NCBI GenBank assembly: GCA_038396625.1
Contig: CP121688.1
Span: 3,472,001-3,536,000 of the forward strand
Direction of reading: 5' to 3'
Origin: G038396625 sp038396625
Lineage (GTDB): Bacteria > Bacillota > Clostridia > Peptostreptococcales > Thermotaleaceae
DNA: 64,000 bases
In this document: one piece after another, positions 35,497-43,839 of the stretch
Numbering within the stretch: the stretch's first letter is position 1
Layout: every line of letters begins with the position of its first letter
The notes under the pieces: generated by a model
Seen by the model: only the letters and a program-made list of their open reading frames with translations
Told to the model about the DNA's origin: nothing
Databases searched by the model: none
Position numbers and translations under genes: made by a program

Positions 35497-35880
35497 TTAT
35501 TTTTCCAATACAATGGCATCTCTCGGACATACTTCTACACATTCCCCACAATTTGTACATTTAAAAGGTATACCTACATCTTTATGGTTCATCATAACCC
35601 CTTGTGGACATGCTTCTACACAACTCATACATCCTATACAAATTTCATCATTAATCAAGTAAGCCCCATTTTCCAAATAGATTGCGTCTACTGGACACAC
35701 TTCTGCACAGGCACCACACTGATTGCACAGATGAACCACGTATTTACCTGGTGCCGGGAACTGACCTTCAATCATTAATGCTGCTTTAGAAGGGTTGTTT
35801 TCTTTAAAGTTTTTTAAAGCACAGACTAATTGACACGTTCGACAGCCAGAGCATTTTGACTCAATATATTTTAAATTCAT
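35497..35880 (-). CDS. Polyferredoxin, 4Fe-4S (AOR electron carrier)
   Basis: 127 residues from the ATG after AAAAGGAG (MNLKYIESKC); a longer start at 35922 has a poorer ribosome site. Four cysteine groups: CSGCRTCQLVC, CNQCGACAEVCP, CIGCMSCVEACP and CTNCGECVEVCP, so three to four [4Fe-4S] clusters in the pattern of HydN/HycB-type proteins that accompany AOR enzymes. It precedes aor by 20 bases. Cytoplasmic, no twin-arginine signal. Confidence 0.93.
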   Translation of the reverse strand: MNLKYIESKCSGCRTCQLVCALKNFKENNPSKAALMIEGQFPAPGKYVVHLCNQCGACAEVCPVDAIYLENGAYLINDEICIGCMSCVEACPQGVMMNHKDVGIPFKCTNCGECVEVCPRDAIVLEK

Positions 35881-35995
35881 TGGGTTTTCAACTCCTTTTG
35901 GTAGGTTAACAGATTCTGCCATATATACTTATGTTTCCTTGGATTCTTAAAATAGTGTGGTGTTTTTATAAGATAATCAAAATTGATGCGTATAT

Positions 35996-36032
35996 AAGGT
36001 ATAAAAAAATAGATTCTATTTTTTTATACCTT
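35996..36032 (-). terminator. Perfect 18-bp palindromic terminator after soxB-like gene
   Basis: Arms 35996-36013 and 36015-36032 are perfect reverse complements around a single T, and the minus side has a run of seven T. It separates the dehydrogenase operon from the ferredoxin-AOR operon. Confidence 0.75.
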
Positions 36033-36086
36033 TATACATCTTTATAAACTTCCAACGCTTTTGATCTCAGTAGGTTAACGTACAAT

Positions 36087-37229
36087 CTATACGACTCCTG
36101 TTTCTACAATTAGCTCTCCTTTGGAAAAGCGTTCAATACTTAAGGCACCAATTGGTAAAGAAGTTTTTTCTCCTGCCAACAATTCAGCCATTAATTTTCC
36201 AATCATCGGTGAAAGCATAAAGCCTTTTCCACATCCTAAAGCTAAATAATAACCATCTACTTCTGGAACAGAACCCAAGACGGGCTGCCCATCAGGAGAA
36301 ATCCCATAATGTCCTGCCCATTGTCGAATAACCCTTAAATCTTTCATAGCAGGAATTTGGAAAACTGCCTTTTTTGCCATTTCTTCTAAAAAGCTCCATT
36401 CATGCTTGTAATTGATTCGTTTAGGTTCATTGGGCTCTCCATACCCCATCACAAATCCTCCATGGGGTACTTGACTAATATAGGAATCATGATGAAATGA
36501 CATTACCATTGGACCTATCATATGCTCCATAGGCTCTGTAACTAATGCTTGATGTCTCTCGGGCTCTACTGGATGAGACAATCCTAACATCTTTCCTATG
36601 AACTTGGCATAAGGTCCCGTTGCATTGATTACCGTATTCGTAGCAATCTCTCCTTGATCCGTAACAACTGCTGTGATCTTTCTTCCTTTCGTTTTTATTC
36701 CGGTAACAGTTGTATATTTACATATTTCCACCCCAAGATCTTCAGCGCCCTTTGCAAAGGCAAAGGTAGTTTTAAAAGGATTGATATGTCCATCTTTTTG
36801 ACAGAAAAATGCAGCTTCCATGCCCTTAGTATTGACATAAGGAACCATTTCTTTCGCATCTTCCGGTGTTACCATTACCGATGGAATTCCTAATTTATGT
36901 TGTATTTTTAAGTTTTTTTTCAATTTTTCTGCTTGTTTTTTGTCGTATGTAATTAACAAATAGCCACTCTGCCTAAATTCAATATCTCCATATCCTGTTT
37001 CTTCCCCTAATGTTTTAAATATTTCAGCACTTCCCCTTGAAATTAAGCAGTTCATTTCTGTTCCCCACTGTTGTCGAATTCCTGCACCACATCTACCTGT
37101 AGAACCACTGGTTAAAAATCTTTTTTCTAACAGAACAATATTTTTAAAGCCTTTTTTGGCTAAGTTGTAAGCTACGGAACATCCTATTGATCCACCACCA
37201 ATTACAACGACATCTGCACTTTTACGCAT
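36087..37229 (-). CDS. FAD-dependent amino/imino-acid dehydrogenase, SoxB/PdhB-like catalytic subunit
   Basis: 380 residues from the ATG after AGGAGGTG (MRKSADVVVIGGG). D-amino-acid-oxidase/sarcosine-oxidase beta fold: dinucleotide motif VVVIGGGSIGCSVAYNLAKKG (residues 6-26), the sarcosine-oxidase-like SGSTGRCGAGIRQQWGTEMN, and C-terminal GISPDGQPVLGSVPEVDGYYLALGCGKGFMLSPMIGKLMAELL. It oxidises an amine, proline-like or N-methyl amino acid and passes electrons to the FAD/Fe-S partners encoded upstream. The gene order (alpha, 4Fe-4S, BFD-like, this) is the order of archaeal pdhAFXB dye-linked proline dehydrogenase. The exact substrate is unknown. Confidence 0.88.
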   Translation of the reverse strand: MRKSADVVVIGGGSIGCSVAYNLAKKGFKNIVLLEKRFLTSGSTGRCGAGIRQQWGTEMNCLISRGSAEIFKTLGEETGYGDIEFRQSGYLLITYDKKQAEKLKKNLKIQHKLGIPSVMVTPEDAKEMVPYVNTKGMEAAFFCQKDGHINPFKTTFAFAKGAEDLGVEICKYTTVTGIKTKGRKITAVVTDQGEIATNTVINATGPYAKFIGKMLGLSHPVEPERHQALVTEPMEHMIGPMVMSFHHDSYISQVPHGGFVMGYGEPNEPKRINYKHEWSFLEEMAKKAVFQIPAMKDLRVIRQWAGHYGISPDGQPVLGSVPEVDGYYLALGCGKGFMLSPMIGKLMAELLAGEKTSLPIGALSIERFSKGELIVETGVV

Positions 37230-37500
37230 TTTTTCCACCTCCTGCAATTGCACCTAACTTAATGGGCTTTACGGGGGCGCGATAAGATGGCGTATCCACT
37301 TCAGATATATCTATTCCTTTATATTTAGCAATTTCCTTCGCAATAAGTTCTCTACAAGTTCTTCCTTGACAGAGACCCATCGTACAGCGGGATTCTCTTT
37401 TTATTTCTTGCATCGATGTTATTCCTTGGTCTAATAATTTGTGCAAATCTTCTACGGTGAGATTTTCACAGCGACAAAGATATGTTTTATTTTGATCCAT
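37222..37500 (-). CDS. BFD-like [2Fe-2S] protein (PdhX/OoxA C-terminal type)
   Basis: 92 residues, ATG after GGGAGGGAG. Cysteines C9 and C11 (LCRCENLT) with C39 and C44 (RCTMGLCQGRTC) fit the BFD-type [2Fe-2S] domain found fused to octopine/nopaline oxidase subunits or free in proline dehydrogenase operons. Overlaps the catalytic-subunit gene by 8 bases, which points to a stable complex. The C-terminal tail (SYRAPVKPIKLGAIAGGGK) is Pro/Gly rich and probably docks on a partner subunit. Confidence 0.88.
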   Translation of the reverse strand: MDQNKTYLCRCENLTVEDLHKLLDQGITSMQEIKRESRCTMGLCQGRTCRELIAKEIAKYKGIDISEVDTPSYRAPVKPIKLGAIAGGGKNA

Positions 37501-37501
37501 C

Positions 37502-37993
37502 CTACTCCCTCCCTACTTGTATATTTCTCACATCAAGTAAAAATTCTTTTGCCATGGCTATGGTTATTACATTCGTATGATCTAAATTTTTATGATTCTG
37601 TACCTTAATTACTTTTGCCTTGCCAACAACATTTCCTTCTCGATCTAATGCATCTACAATACTATTCTCTTCCGGTAACGGTAAAAATTCATAAGGCATT
37701 TTTAATAGTATTTCGTCATCCGAATAGGTTTCATCTATTACAAAACATGCTAATCCAGGACATGCACTAACACATAATCCACAACCGGAACATTTTTCTT
37801 GATGTATTTGAGGAATTTCATTAATATCCTCTAATGTTTCTACCGCACCTGTTTTACATGCAGTGAAACAAGGATTGCAAGGAATTTCTTGGAAACATTC
37901 AAATATTGCGTAGGGTCCTTTTTTTCTTCTCTCCATAGATGGCAATTTACTTTCTATCATATCTTTTGATACTACTCCAGTCCTATTAAACAT
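37502..37993 (-). CDS. 4Fe-4S dicluster-type electron transfer subunit (PdhF-like)
   Basis: 163 residues; ATG after GGAGGTGAAAAATT. Ligands CNPCFTAC (about 39-46) and CSGCGLCVSACPGLAC (about 69-84). The C-terminal half is a small beta-rich domain (DALDREGNVVGKAKVIKVQ) without cysteines. Such proteins lie between the NAD/FAD alpha subunit and the SoxB-like subunit in amine dehydrogenase operons and relay electrons between flavins. One base separates it from the BFD-like gene. Confidence 0.87.
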   Translation of the reverse strand: MFNRTGVVSKDMIESKLPSMERRKKGPYAIFECFQEIPCNPCFTACKTGAVETLEDINEIPQIHQEKCSGCGLCVSACPGLACFVIDETYSDDEILLKMPYEFLPLPEENSIVDALDREGNVVGKAKVIKVQNHKNLDHTNVITIAMAKEFLLDVRNIQVGRE

Positions 37994-38006
37994 AATTTTT
38001 CACCTC

Positions 38007-39080
38007 CTAGCAAACTAGCAGCTTTAAGCCTTCTCTGATTTTTTCTCCTACAGTTCCAGATCTCAAAGTTTCAATTTCTATTATATATTTCTCCTTAAGG
38101 GCAGCGATATTTGTCCCATAACCCAATGCCTCAGCCGCAGAAAGTCCTGCAATCGTTCCTTCAATCATGGCACTGCTGGCCTCTTCTACTCCAGAAGCGT
38201 CTCCTGCCACATAAACCCCTTCTGCTCTGGTTTGTAGATTTTCGTCTTTAATCGGTACGAAACCTCCAAGATGAGGCACATATCTCATTTCACAATCAGT
38301 ATGTCTTAATAATTCACTTAATGGGGATAAACCTACAGCAAGACAGATAATATCCACATCAAGCTTCTTTTCAGTTCCTTCTATTGCTTGCCAATTTTGA
38401 TCTAATTCACAGATCACTGCTCCTGTGACAAATTCTTCTCCTGTGGCTTCTGTAATTGTATGAGAAGTCAGAATAGGAACACCTAATCTCCTTACCTTTG
38501 ATGCATGCACAAGATATCCGCCTACTTTGGGTGCTGCATCAATAATGGCTTCCACTTTTACCCCAGCCTGCATCAGCTGATAAGATACGATCAATCCAAT
38601 ATTTCCAGCGCCCACCATTAACACTTTATTTCCTGGAATAATTCCATACTGATTCATTAATGTCTGTACAGCACCTGCTCCATAAACGCCAGGTAGATCG
38701 TTATTAGGAAAAGGAAGCATTTTCTCCGCAGCACCTGTTGTGATAATGATTTTTTCACTTGTTAAGCGGTTATACACGTCCCCTTCTTCAAATGCAATAA
38801 TCCCATCATGATAAATCCCTAGTACAGTTGTATCTGTTTTTACATCAATTAGCTTGTTCTTTTTTATTTCATCTTGTAAAATCTCTGCTATGTCAATTCC
38901 TCTAGTTCCTGCATATTCCTTTTCCGAGCCAAAAAAGCGATGAGTTTGCTTCACTAGCTGACCCCCTAATGCTTTTTCTCTATCAAATAAAGTTACCCTT
39001 GCACCTTGCCCTGCTGCGGCTATAGCTGCACACATTCCAGCAGGACCTCCACCAATTATGGCTATTTCTGTATGTAGCAT
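38007..39080 (-). CDS. FAD/NAD(P)-dependent oxidoreductase, HcnB/PdhA-like alpha subunit
   Basis: 357 residues; ATG after GGTGGTGAAGAG. Two dinucleotide folds: FAD site EIAIIGGGPAGMCAAIAAAGQGARVTLFD (residues 4-32) and a second GxGxxG in VLMVGAGNIGLIVSYQL (about 160-176). The FAD ATG/GDA-type motif VYVAGDASGVEEASSAMIEG lies near 290. The same subunit type occurs in hydrogen cyanide synthase (HcnB), octopine oxidase (OoxA) and dye-linked proline dehydrogenase (PdhA). It overlaps the HcnA-like gene by 19 bases. The likely acceptor side is NAD or ferredoxin. Confidence 0.9.
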   Translation of the reverse strand: MLHTEIAIIGGGPAGMCAAIAAAGQGARVTLFDREKALGGQLVKQTHRFFGSEKEYAGTRGIDIAEILQDEIKKNKLIDVKTDTTVLGIYHDGIIAFEEGDVYNRLTSEKIIITTGAAEKMLPFPNNDLPGVYGAGAVQTLMNQYGIIPGNKVLMVGAGNIGLIVSYQLMQAGVKVEAIIDAAPKVGGYLVHASKVRRLGVPILTSHTITEATGEEFVTGAVICELDQNWQAIEGTEKKLDVDIICLAVGLSPLSELLRHTDCEMRYVPHLGGFVPIKDENLQTRAEGVYVAGDASGVEEASSAMIEGTIAGLSAAEALGYGTNIAALKEKYIIEIETLRSGTVGEKIREGLKLLVC

Positions 39081-39388
39081 TTCTCTTCACCACCTTTAAA
39101 AATTCCTTTTCCTTCTTGGCGATTTATCACCATACCCTCTTGTAATTTTTCAACGCATACTCTGACATTAGGCTCTCCATTGACCTCCATTAAACATGAC
39201 GAACAATTCCCAATTGCACAAAATAATCCTCTTGGACGATGTTCATGCCTTAGAACTTTTACACCATTATCATGTAACGCTGCTGCAATAGGTTCTCCTT
39301 CATATCCTTTTAACACTTTCCCTTCAAATGTAAAGGTTACTTCTTTTTTATCTTTGAATTGAATTACTGGATGATTTTTAATTCGCAA
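39062..39388 (-). CDS. HcnA-like [2Fe-2S] ferredoxin-type subunit
   Basis: 108 residues, the first gene of the operon. A TTG or similar initiator follows AGGAGGGAG; the frame begins MRIKNHPVIQF. Plant-type [2Fe-2S] ligands C57, C62, C65 and C78 (C-x4-C-x2-C-x12-C) in GLFCAIGNCSSCLMEVNGEPNVRVC. The family is the (2Fe-2S)-binding N-terminal part of sarcosine oxidase alpha and HcnA. A -24/-12 promoter lies about 50 bases upstream. Its presence adds a subunit to the PdhAFXB-type set. Confidence 0.9.
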   Translation of the reverse strand: MRIKNHPVIQFKDKKEVTFTFEGKVLKGYEGEPIAAALHDNGVKVLRHEHRPRGLFCAIGNCSSCLMEVNGEPNVRVCVEKLQEGMVINRQEGKGIFKGGEEKCYIQK

Positions 39389-39439
39389 GTTTCTCCCTCC
39401 TATCTATTAAATTAGGTTTTATATTTCACTTATCTAATA

Positions 39440-39455
39440 AGCAATTGATATGCCA
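39440..39455 (-). promoter_or_regulatory. Sigma-54 (-24/-12) promoter of the amine dehydrogenase operon
   Basis: Minus strand TGGCATATCAATTGCT has GG-N10-GC spacing and matches TGGCAC-N5-TTGCA closely. It is placed about 52 bases before the HcnA-like start codon and opposite a sigma-54 activator gene. Confidence 0.9.
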
Positions 39456-39571
39456 AATAGTCTTTATTTTTTTTATTTTTAGAAAACTATTGATTATTGC
39501 TTGATTTTACAATAGAATTATGTCTTGAAAGACAATCCATTTTGCATATGCATATATGATGAAATATCTTT

Positions 39572-39588
39572 TGCAAATTAATTTTGCA
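39572..39588. promoter_or_regulatory. Putative activator site (UAS), copy 1
   Basis: TGCAAATTAATTTTGCA, one of three 17-bp TGCA-N9-TGCA elements that end in ATTTTGCA. It lies about 117 bases upstream of the -24 element, the usual enhancer distance. Confidence 0.7.
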
Positions 39589-39607
39589 CTTTCAAGGTAT
39601 TTTTAAG

Positions 39608-39624
39608 TGCATACATATTTTGCA
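39608..39624. promoter_or_regulatory. Putative activator site (UAS), copy 2
   Basis: TGCATACATATTTTGCA, 36 bases (start to start) from copy 1, so on nearly the same helix face. It is also close upstream of the activator gene and could serve autoregulation. Confidence 0.7.
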
Positions 39625-39691
39625 GTGTAAAATTTATAAACAAATTTATGAAAGAACATTGTAAAATTATAACAATGGAGGGATATACATC

Positions 39692-41425
39692 ATGAGTCAA
39701 AATCATAAGCATTCAGAAACTTTACTCCATACTATTTTGAACCATAGTTGCCAAGGGATCATCGTACTTGACAAGAATTACATCATACACATGATTAATC
39801 CTAATGCAGCAAAAATTCTTGGAGTTTCTTCTGAGGATGCAATCAATAGACGTTTAGAAAGCATCTGTCCTGAGTTATCTATTGCAAATAATATGATCAG
39901 TAGCACCGTGACGCTTATGGATGGAACAAAGATAAAAATCAATCTTATCCGCCAATCAGAATCAGCTGAGGATGATAAAAAAATTTTGTTCTTAGATATC
40001 CTTTCGGAAAGCAAGGAGAGTGAAATTCTAGAAAATATTATTAATTCCATTGATGAGGCAATTATGGCTTGCGATAGCAACGGAAGATTGATCATTTATA
40101 ACAATGCAAATCAACGTCTTGATAAGCTATTAAGGGAGCAGGTACTGGGTCAATTTGTAACAAATGTATATGGGGTTACAGAAGAAACCAGTCTACTTCT
40201 TAAGGTCATGAAGGAGCGCAAGCCCATTCTAGATAAACAGCAAAACTACACCACCTGTATGGGAAGAAATTTGAATATTGTGTGTGATACATATCCTCTA
40301 TTTCAAGAGAATGAAGTCATAGGTGCCGTATCTATCATGAGAGATTATTCCAAAGTTAAAGAATTGTCAGATAAGATCATGGATTTACAAGAAGCATTAT
40401 ATAAGAAAGAGAGAAAGACAACAGAAAAAAAAGCCATTAAATCCGCAAAATATACTTTTAACGATATTATTGGCTCAAGTCAATCTCTCAAAAATATACT
40501 AACCTATGCAGAAAGAGCAGCGGCTACAGACTCTCCTATTTTGATTTATGGTGAAACTGGAACAGGAAAAGAACTGTTTGCTCAAAGCATACACAATGCC
40601 AGCAAAAGGGCAGATGAGCCATTTATTGCAATTAACTGTGCCGCTATTCCTGAAACGCTTTTGGAAGGTATTCTGTTTGGTACCGTCAAGGGATCTTTTT
40701 CAGGGGCTATTGATCGACCAGGACTCTTTGAGCAAGCCCATCATGGCACTTTGCTATTAGATGAACTGAACTCTATGAGTATGGGATTGCAATCAAAGTT
40801 ATTAAGAGTATTACAGGAAGGAACTGTTCGTAGAGTAGGCGCTATCACTGAAACACCTGTAGACGTAAGGATCATTACAAATATTAACTTACAACCATCT
40901 TTGGCTATTGAACAACAGAAACTACGCCAAGATTTATTTTATCGTTTAAGCGTGGTCTATCTTAAAATTCCTTCTTTGCGTCATCGAAAAGAAGATATTC
41001 CCATATTATCTAGAATGTTTATCGATCAATACAATCTAAAATTGGCTAAACGTGTTCATGTTCATGCAGTATCACCAGATGTAATGGATATATTTATGCA
41101 ATATGCATGGCCAGGTAATGTCCGTGAATTTCAACATGCTATTGAATCAGCAATGAATATCATGGATCCCGATGAGATCATGATACTACCAAAACATTTG
41201 CCTTCCCACATCATGCATAACCTTGATCATGGGGCAGATGAAAAAAGAAATTTAAATTTTTCTCTACAGCTAGAACCCTTGTGCAATATTATTGAGGCTG
41301 TAGAAAAACAAGTTATCTTATGTGCATTGCAAAGAAATCATTGGAATGTATCCCGTACCTCGAAACAATTAGACATGAAAAGACAGAGCTTGCAATATCG
41401 CATAAAAAAATATGGTATCAAATGA
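39692..41425 (+). CDS. Sigma-54-dependent activator with two PAS domains
   Basis: 577 residues, ATG after GGAGGGATATACATC. Two PAS domains: residues about 8-110 (LNHSCQGIIVLDKNYIIHMINPNAAKILG) and 115-230 (INSIDEAIMACDSNGRLIIYNNANQRLD). The AAA+ domain has GETGTGKELFAQSIH (about 285), a variant sigma-54 loop GSFSGA in place of GAFTGA (about 332), and LLLDELNS. The C-terminal Fis-like helix-turn-helix is NVSRTSKQLDMKRQSLQYRIKK. It is divergent from the dehydrogenase operon, which has a -24/-12 promoter and upstream repeats, so it is the likely activator of that operon and of 41509-42588. Confidence 0.93.
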   Translation: MSQNHKHSETLLHTILNHSCQGIIVLDKNYIIHMINPNAAKILGVSSEDAINRRLESICPELSIANNMISSTVTLMDGTKIKINLIRQSESAEDDKKILFLDILSESKESEILENIINSIDEAIMACDSNGRLIIYNNANQRLDKLLREQVLGQFVTNVYGVTEETSLLLKVMKERKPILDKQQNYTTCMGRNLNIVCDTYPLFQENEVIGAVSIMRDYSKVKELSDKIMDLQEALYKKERKTTEKKAIKSAKYTFNDIIGSSQSLKNILTYAERAAATDSPILIYGETGTGKELFAQSIHNASKRADEPFIAINCAAIPETLLEGILFGTVKGSFSGAIDRPGLFEQAHHGTLLLDELNSMSMGLQSKLLRVLQEGTVRRVGAITETPVDVRIITNINLQPSLAIEQQKLRQDLFYRLSVVYLKIPSLRHRKEDIPILSRMFIDQYNLKLAKRVHVHAVSPDVMDIFMQYAWPGNVREFQHAIESAMNIMDPDEIMILPKHLPSHIMHNLDHGADEKRNLNFSLQLEPLCNIIEAVEKQVILCALQRNHWNVSRTSKQLDMKRQSLQYRIKKYGIK

Positions 41426-41464
41426 TTGAAACTTAATATTCTGTTCATATGTAAATTAGTAAGT

Positions 41465-41504
41465 ACCGCCATATAACCAAGTATTCGGCTATATGACGGT
41501 TTTT
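41465..41504. terminator. Bidirectional terminator between activator and cyclodeaminase-like gene
   Basis: ACCG-c-CATATA pairs with TATATG-a-CGGT (41465-41500, one mismatch), followed by TTTT on the plus strand. Convergent genes share it. Confidence 0.75.
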
Positions 41505-41508
41505 CATT

Positions 41509-42588
41509 TTATCCTAAGATAGGATTTTCCCATAATGGTAGTTTTTTACCAATACCCATTTTCATCGCATTTTGGAATACTCTATGGGCTTCTGATAAAT
41601 CATGGATACCCATGCCTATAGGATTAAAGAAAATTTTCTCATTTTTATCTTGTCTTCCAGGTTTTGTTCCTACAATAATCTCGCCAAGATCTCCTCTTAT
41701 TTTTTCTTCAGGGATGATTCCATCTCTTACAGCTCTCCAACTAACATCTACGCCATGGTGTTTTACTTGATACCAGCTATCTACCACGATAAAATCCATC
41801 ACTTTCAATGCTTCTGGTGGTGTATCCCAAAATGATATTTCACAATGACAAGCCCCGTCTTTATACCAATCTCCGTTTACATAGGGTTCTTTCGCCATAG
41901 TCGCTGTACTGATTACATCTGAATCTCTAAAAGCTTTCTCTGCACTATCTACAGCTACAAATTCCATATCCACTTTTTCCTTCATTTTTGCTACAAATTT
42001 TTTACTGGTTTCTGGATTAATATCAAACACTTTACAAACTTCTAATGATGGTACACCTTCTTTAAGGGCTAATGTTTGTGTGATTCCTTGTACGCTGGCT
42101 CCAACAAGTCCCATTACCTTAGAGTCTGGATTTGCAAGATATTTCGCAGCAACTCCTGAAGCAGCACCTGTTCTCATGGCACTTACCAATGTACCATCCA
42201 TAATACAAGCAGGCATTAATGTATCTGGGTCATTAATAATAATGATTGCATTTGCTCTTGGTAGACCATATTTTTTAGGATTATGGGGTTTGCTAGGGAT
42301 ATATTTTATTCCTGCAGTATTTATGGGTCCAATCAAATCCTTTTCTACTAATTCTTTTGCATACTTCTCTCCCCCTAAGAATGCAGGCATAGACATGATT
42401 CTGCCCGTTGTTTCCTCTGTCTCTGGACCACCCCATCGAATTACTGGCTTTCCTGGTAATATGAAGTCGTTTTTCCCATGTAGAAAAAATGATCTTTCAG
42501 TAGCTTTCATTGCTCCTTTCATGTCATACCCGCCAGCTTTCACACAATCCTCTTGCTGTAAGTATAAAAACTCCACTTTTCTACTCAT
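41509..42588 (-). CDS. Ornithine cyclodeaminase/mu-crystallin family protein
   Basis: 359 residues, ATG after GAGGGGGAG. NAD(P)-binding fold in VMGLVGASVQGITQTLALKEGVPSLEVCKVFD (about 155-185), preceded by the substrate region MRTGAASGVAAKYLANPDS (MRTGA is the family hallmark). It is longer than classical OCD (about 330). I recall relatives labelled tyramine oxidase subunit B or PRK06199-type OCD, without solid function. Family members reduce cyclic imines/ketimines, cyclise ornithine to proline, or dehydrogenate amino acids. A sigma-54 promoter and a UAS shared with the amine dehydrogenase operon imply one pathway. Confidence 0.9.
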   Translation of the reverse strand: MSRKVEFLYLQQEDCVKAGGYDMKGAMKATERSFFLHGKNDFILPGKPVIRWGGPETEETTGRIMSMPAFLGGEKYAKELVEKDLIGPINTAGIKYIPSKPHNPKKYGLPRANAIIIINDPDTLMPACIMDGTLVSAMRTGAASGVAAKYLANPDSKVMGLVGASVQGITQTLALKEGVPSLEVCKVFDINPETSKKFVAKMKEKVDMEFVAVDSAEKAFRDSDVISTATMAKEPYVNGDWYKDGACHCEISFWDTPPEALKVMDFIVVDSWYQVKHHGVDVSWRAVRDGIIPEEKIRGDLGEIIVGTKPGRQDKNEKIFFNPIGMGIHDLSEAHRVFQNAMKMGIGKKLPLWENPILG

Positions 42589-42694
42589 CTTACATGCTCC
42601 CCCTCTTTAATAAATATTTTATTATTGTATACATTTTACATAGATGATACCTAAATGATTTAAAATATGAATTTAATCTTTACATCGTTGAAGT

Positions 42695-42710
42695 TGCAAT
42701 TTACATGCCA
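42695..42710 (-). promoter_or_regulatory. Sigma-54 (-24/-12) promoter of the cyclodeaminase-like gene
   Basis: Minus strand TGGCATGTAAATTGCA, GG-N10-GC, an almost perfect -24/-12 element, about 107 bases before the start codon. Confidence 0.93.
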
Positions 42711-42807
42711 ATTGTATCAAATACGCTTTTAAGAGGAAGTGAACAGCATCTATGCCGTATTTTATTATCTGCAGCTATAAAAGTGCTAGATGATATTGCA
42801 GTTTTAT

Positions 42808-42824
42808 TGCAATATGATTTTGCA
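42808..42824. promoter_or_regulatory. Putative activator site (UAS), copy 3
   Basis: TGCAATATGATTTTGCA, same 17-bp layout as copies 1 and 2, about 98 bases upstream of the -24 element. A shorter TGCA-N7-TGCA overlaps it at 42797-42811. Confidence 0.7.
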
Positions 42825-42838
42825 TGTGAAAGATTTCT

Positions 42839-43771
42839 TTACAATACACGATCAATCATTTCAATATACTTTTTTATAAGGGGGTCCTCAAGGGGAACGC
42901 CCTCATACCATGCTTTTTGAAAAACGAATTTGTCACCAAAGTATTGCGCCTTCAAGATTAGTTCCGGTCGATACTCAAAATGTAAAATATCAAAATGTCC
43001 CCATTTCCCTCCCCATATAAAATGATATTTTTCAAAAACCTCTACAATTTCTTTAGGATAGGATTGTAGTCTCTTTTCTCCTGCTTCGCGAGATGCCCAT
43101 TTCCAATAGTCTCTTTTATCTCTAGCAAGATCAATTGCCGTTCCAAAAGCGTGGGGGCTTAAGCGATTTGTACCTGCAATGATACGATAATTAAAAGTAC
43201 CACTTGCAGGATATAAAAAGGGATAGATATCCTTTTGTTGTTCTAGCAACAACCCTAGTTCCTCCATAGCCCTTTGCAAAGCCTCCGCTGCCTTATTGTT
43301 ACGATTAAAAGGATACTGCTTATATCCTACCCTTACATTTACGAGATTGGACTCCACCTCTTTTTGATGCTTACCATATACTTCTTTTAATAGAGGATAT
43401 ACTCTCACACGTCCAGGGTCAAAGTCTTTTTCCATCAAACGATGAATCTCTCTAAGAGGATATATTTGCTCCATCATATCTTGCAAGTCAGGATTGTTCA
43501 CCTTCTCTTCTATACTTTTTTCCTCCTTATCATCATATAAAATGGTTTTTCCTGATTTCATGACTACATATACACGGTCTACCTCTCGCTTTATTCCTGT
43601 AATATCCTCAGGATAAGCCCTCATCAAACACAAAAGATCTTGCTTCATCGTTACATCATAACTGGTATTACTTGAATTCTTCAAAACAAAATTTTGTAGA
43701 AACTCCTTATCTGCATAAAAACCTACAATCAATAAACATCCTATTGTTACACAGATCATTATTTTTTTCAT
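42839..43771 (-). CDS. M15-family D-Ala-D-Ala carboxypeptidase-like protein, membrane-anchored or secreted
   Basis: 310 residues. An N-terminal hydrophobic segment (MKKIMICVTIGCLLIVGFYA) acts as signal or anchor; a Cys at residue 12 is not in a clear lipobox. The C-terminal catalytic domain shows the zinc-ligand motifs of the VanY/M15C type: SPHAFGTAIDLA (His and Asp, about 205-216) and WGHFDILHFEYRPE (final His, near 265). It should trim peptidoglycan stem peptides or cross-bridges outside the membrane. It stands alone between the cyclodeaminase-like gene and pflA; a terminator precedes it. Confidence 0.88.
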   Translation of the reverse strand: MKKIMICVTIGCLLIVGFYADKEFLQNFVLKNSSNTSYDVTMKQDLLCLMRAYPEDITGIKREVDRVYVVMKSGKTILYDDKEEKSIEEKVNNPDLQDMMEQIYPLREIHRLMEKDFDPGRVRVYPLLKEVYGKHQKEVESNLVNVRVGYKQYPFNRNNKAAEALQRAMEELGLLLEQQKDIYPFLYPASGTFNYRIIAGTNRLSPHAFGTAIDLARDKRDYWKWASREAGEKRLQSYPKEIVEVFEKYHFIWGGKWGHFDILHFEYRPELILKAQYFGDKFVFQKAWYEGVPLEDPLIKKYIEMIDRVL

Positions 43772-43839
43772 TATTTATTCCATCCTTTTTAAAATTTGTA
43801 GTTTATCCATAGGTTGACCAATTTTTGCTAAAAAATTCT

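Noticed and set aside
35881..36086. Looked for a sigma-54 promoter before the ferredoxin-AOR operon
   Set aside because: No GG-N10-GC element with TGGC/TTGC halves and no TGCA-N9-TGCA site; the operon may use a sigma-A promoter or read-through.
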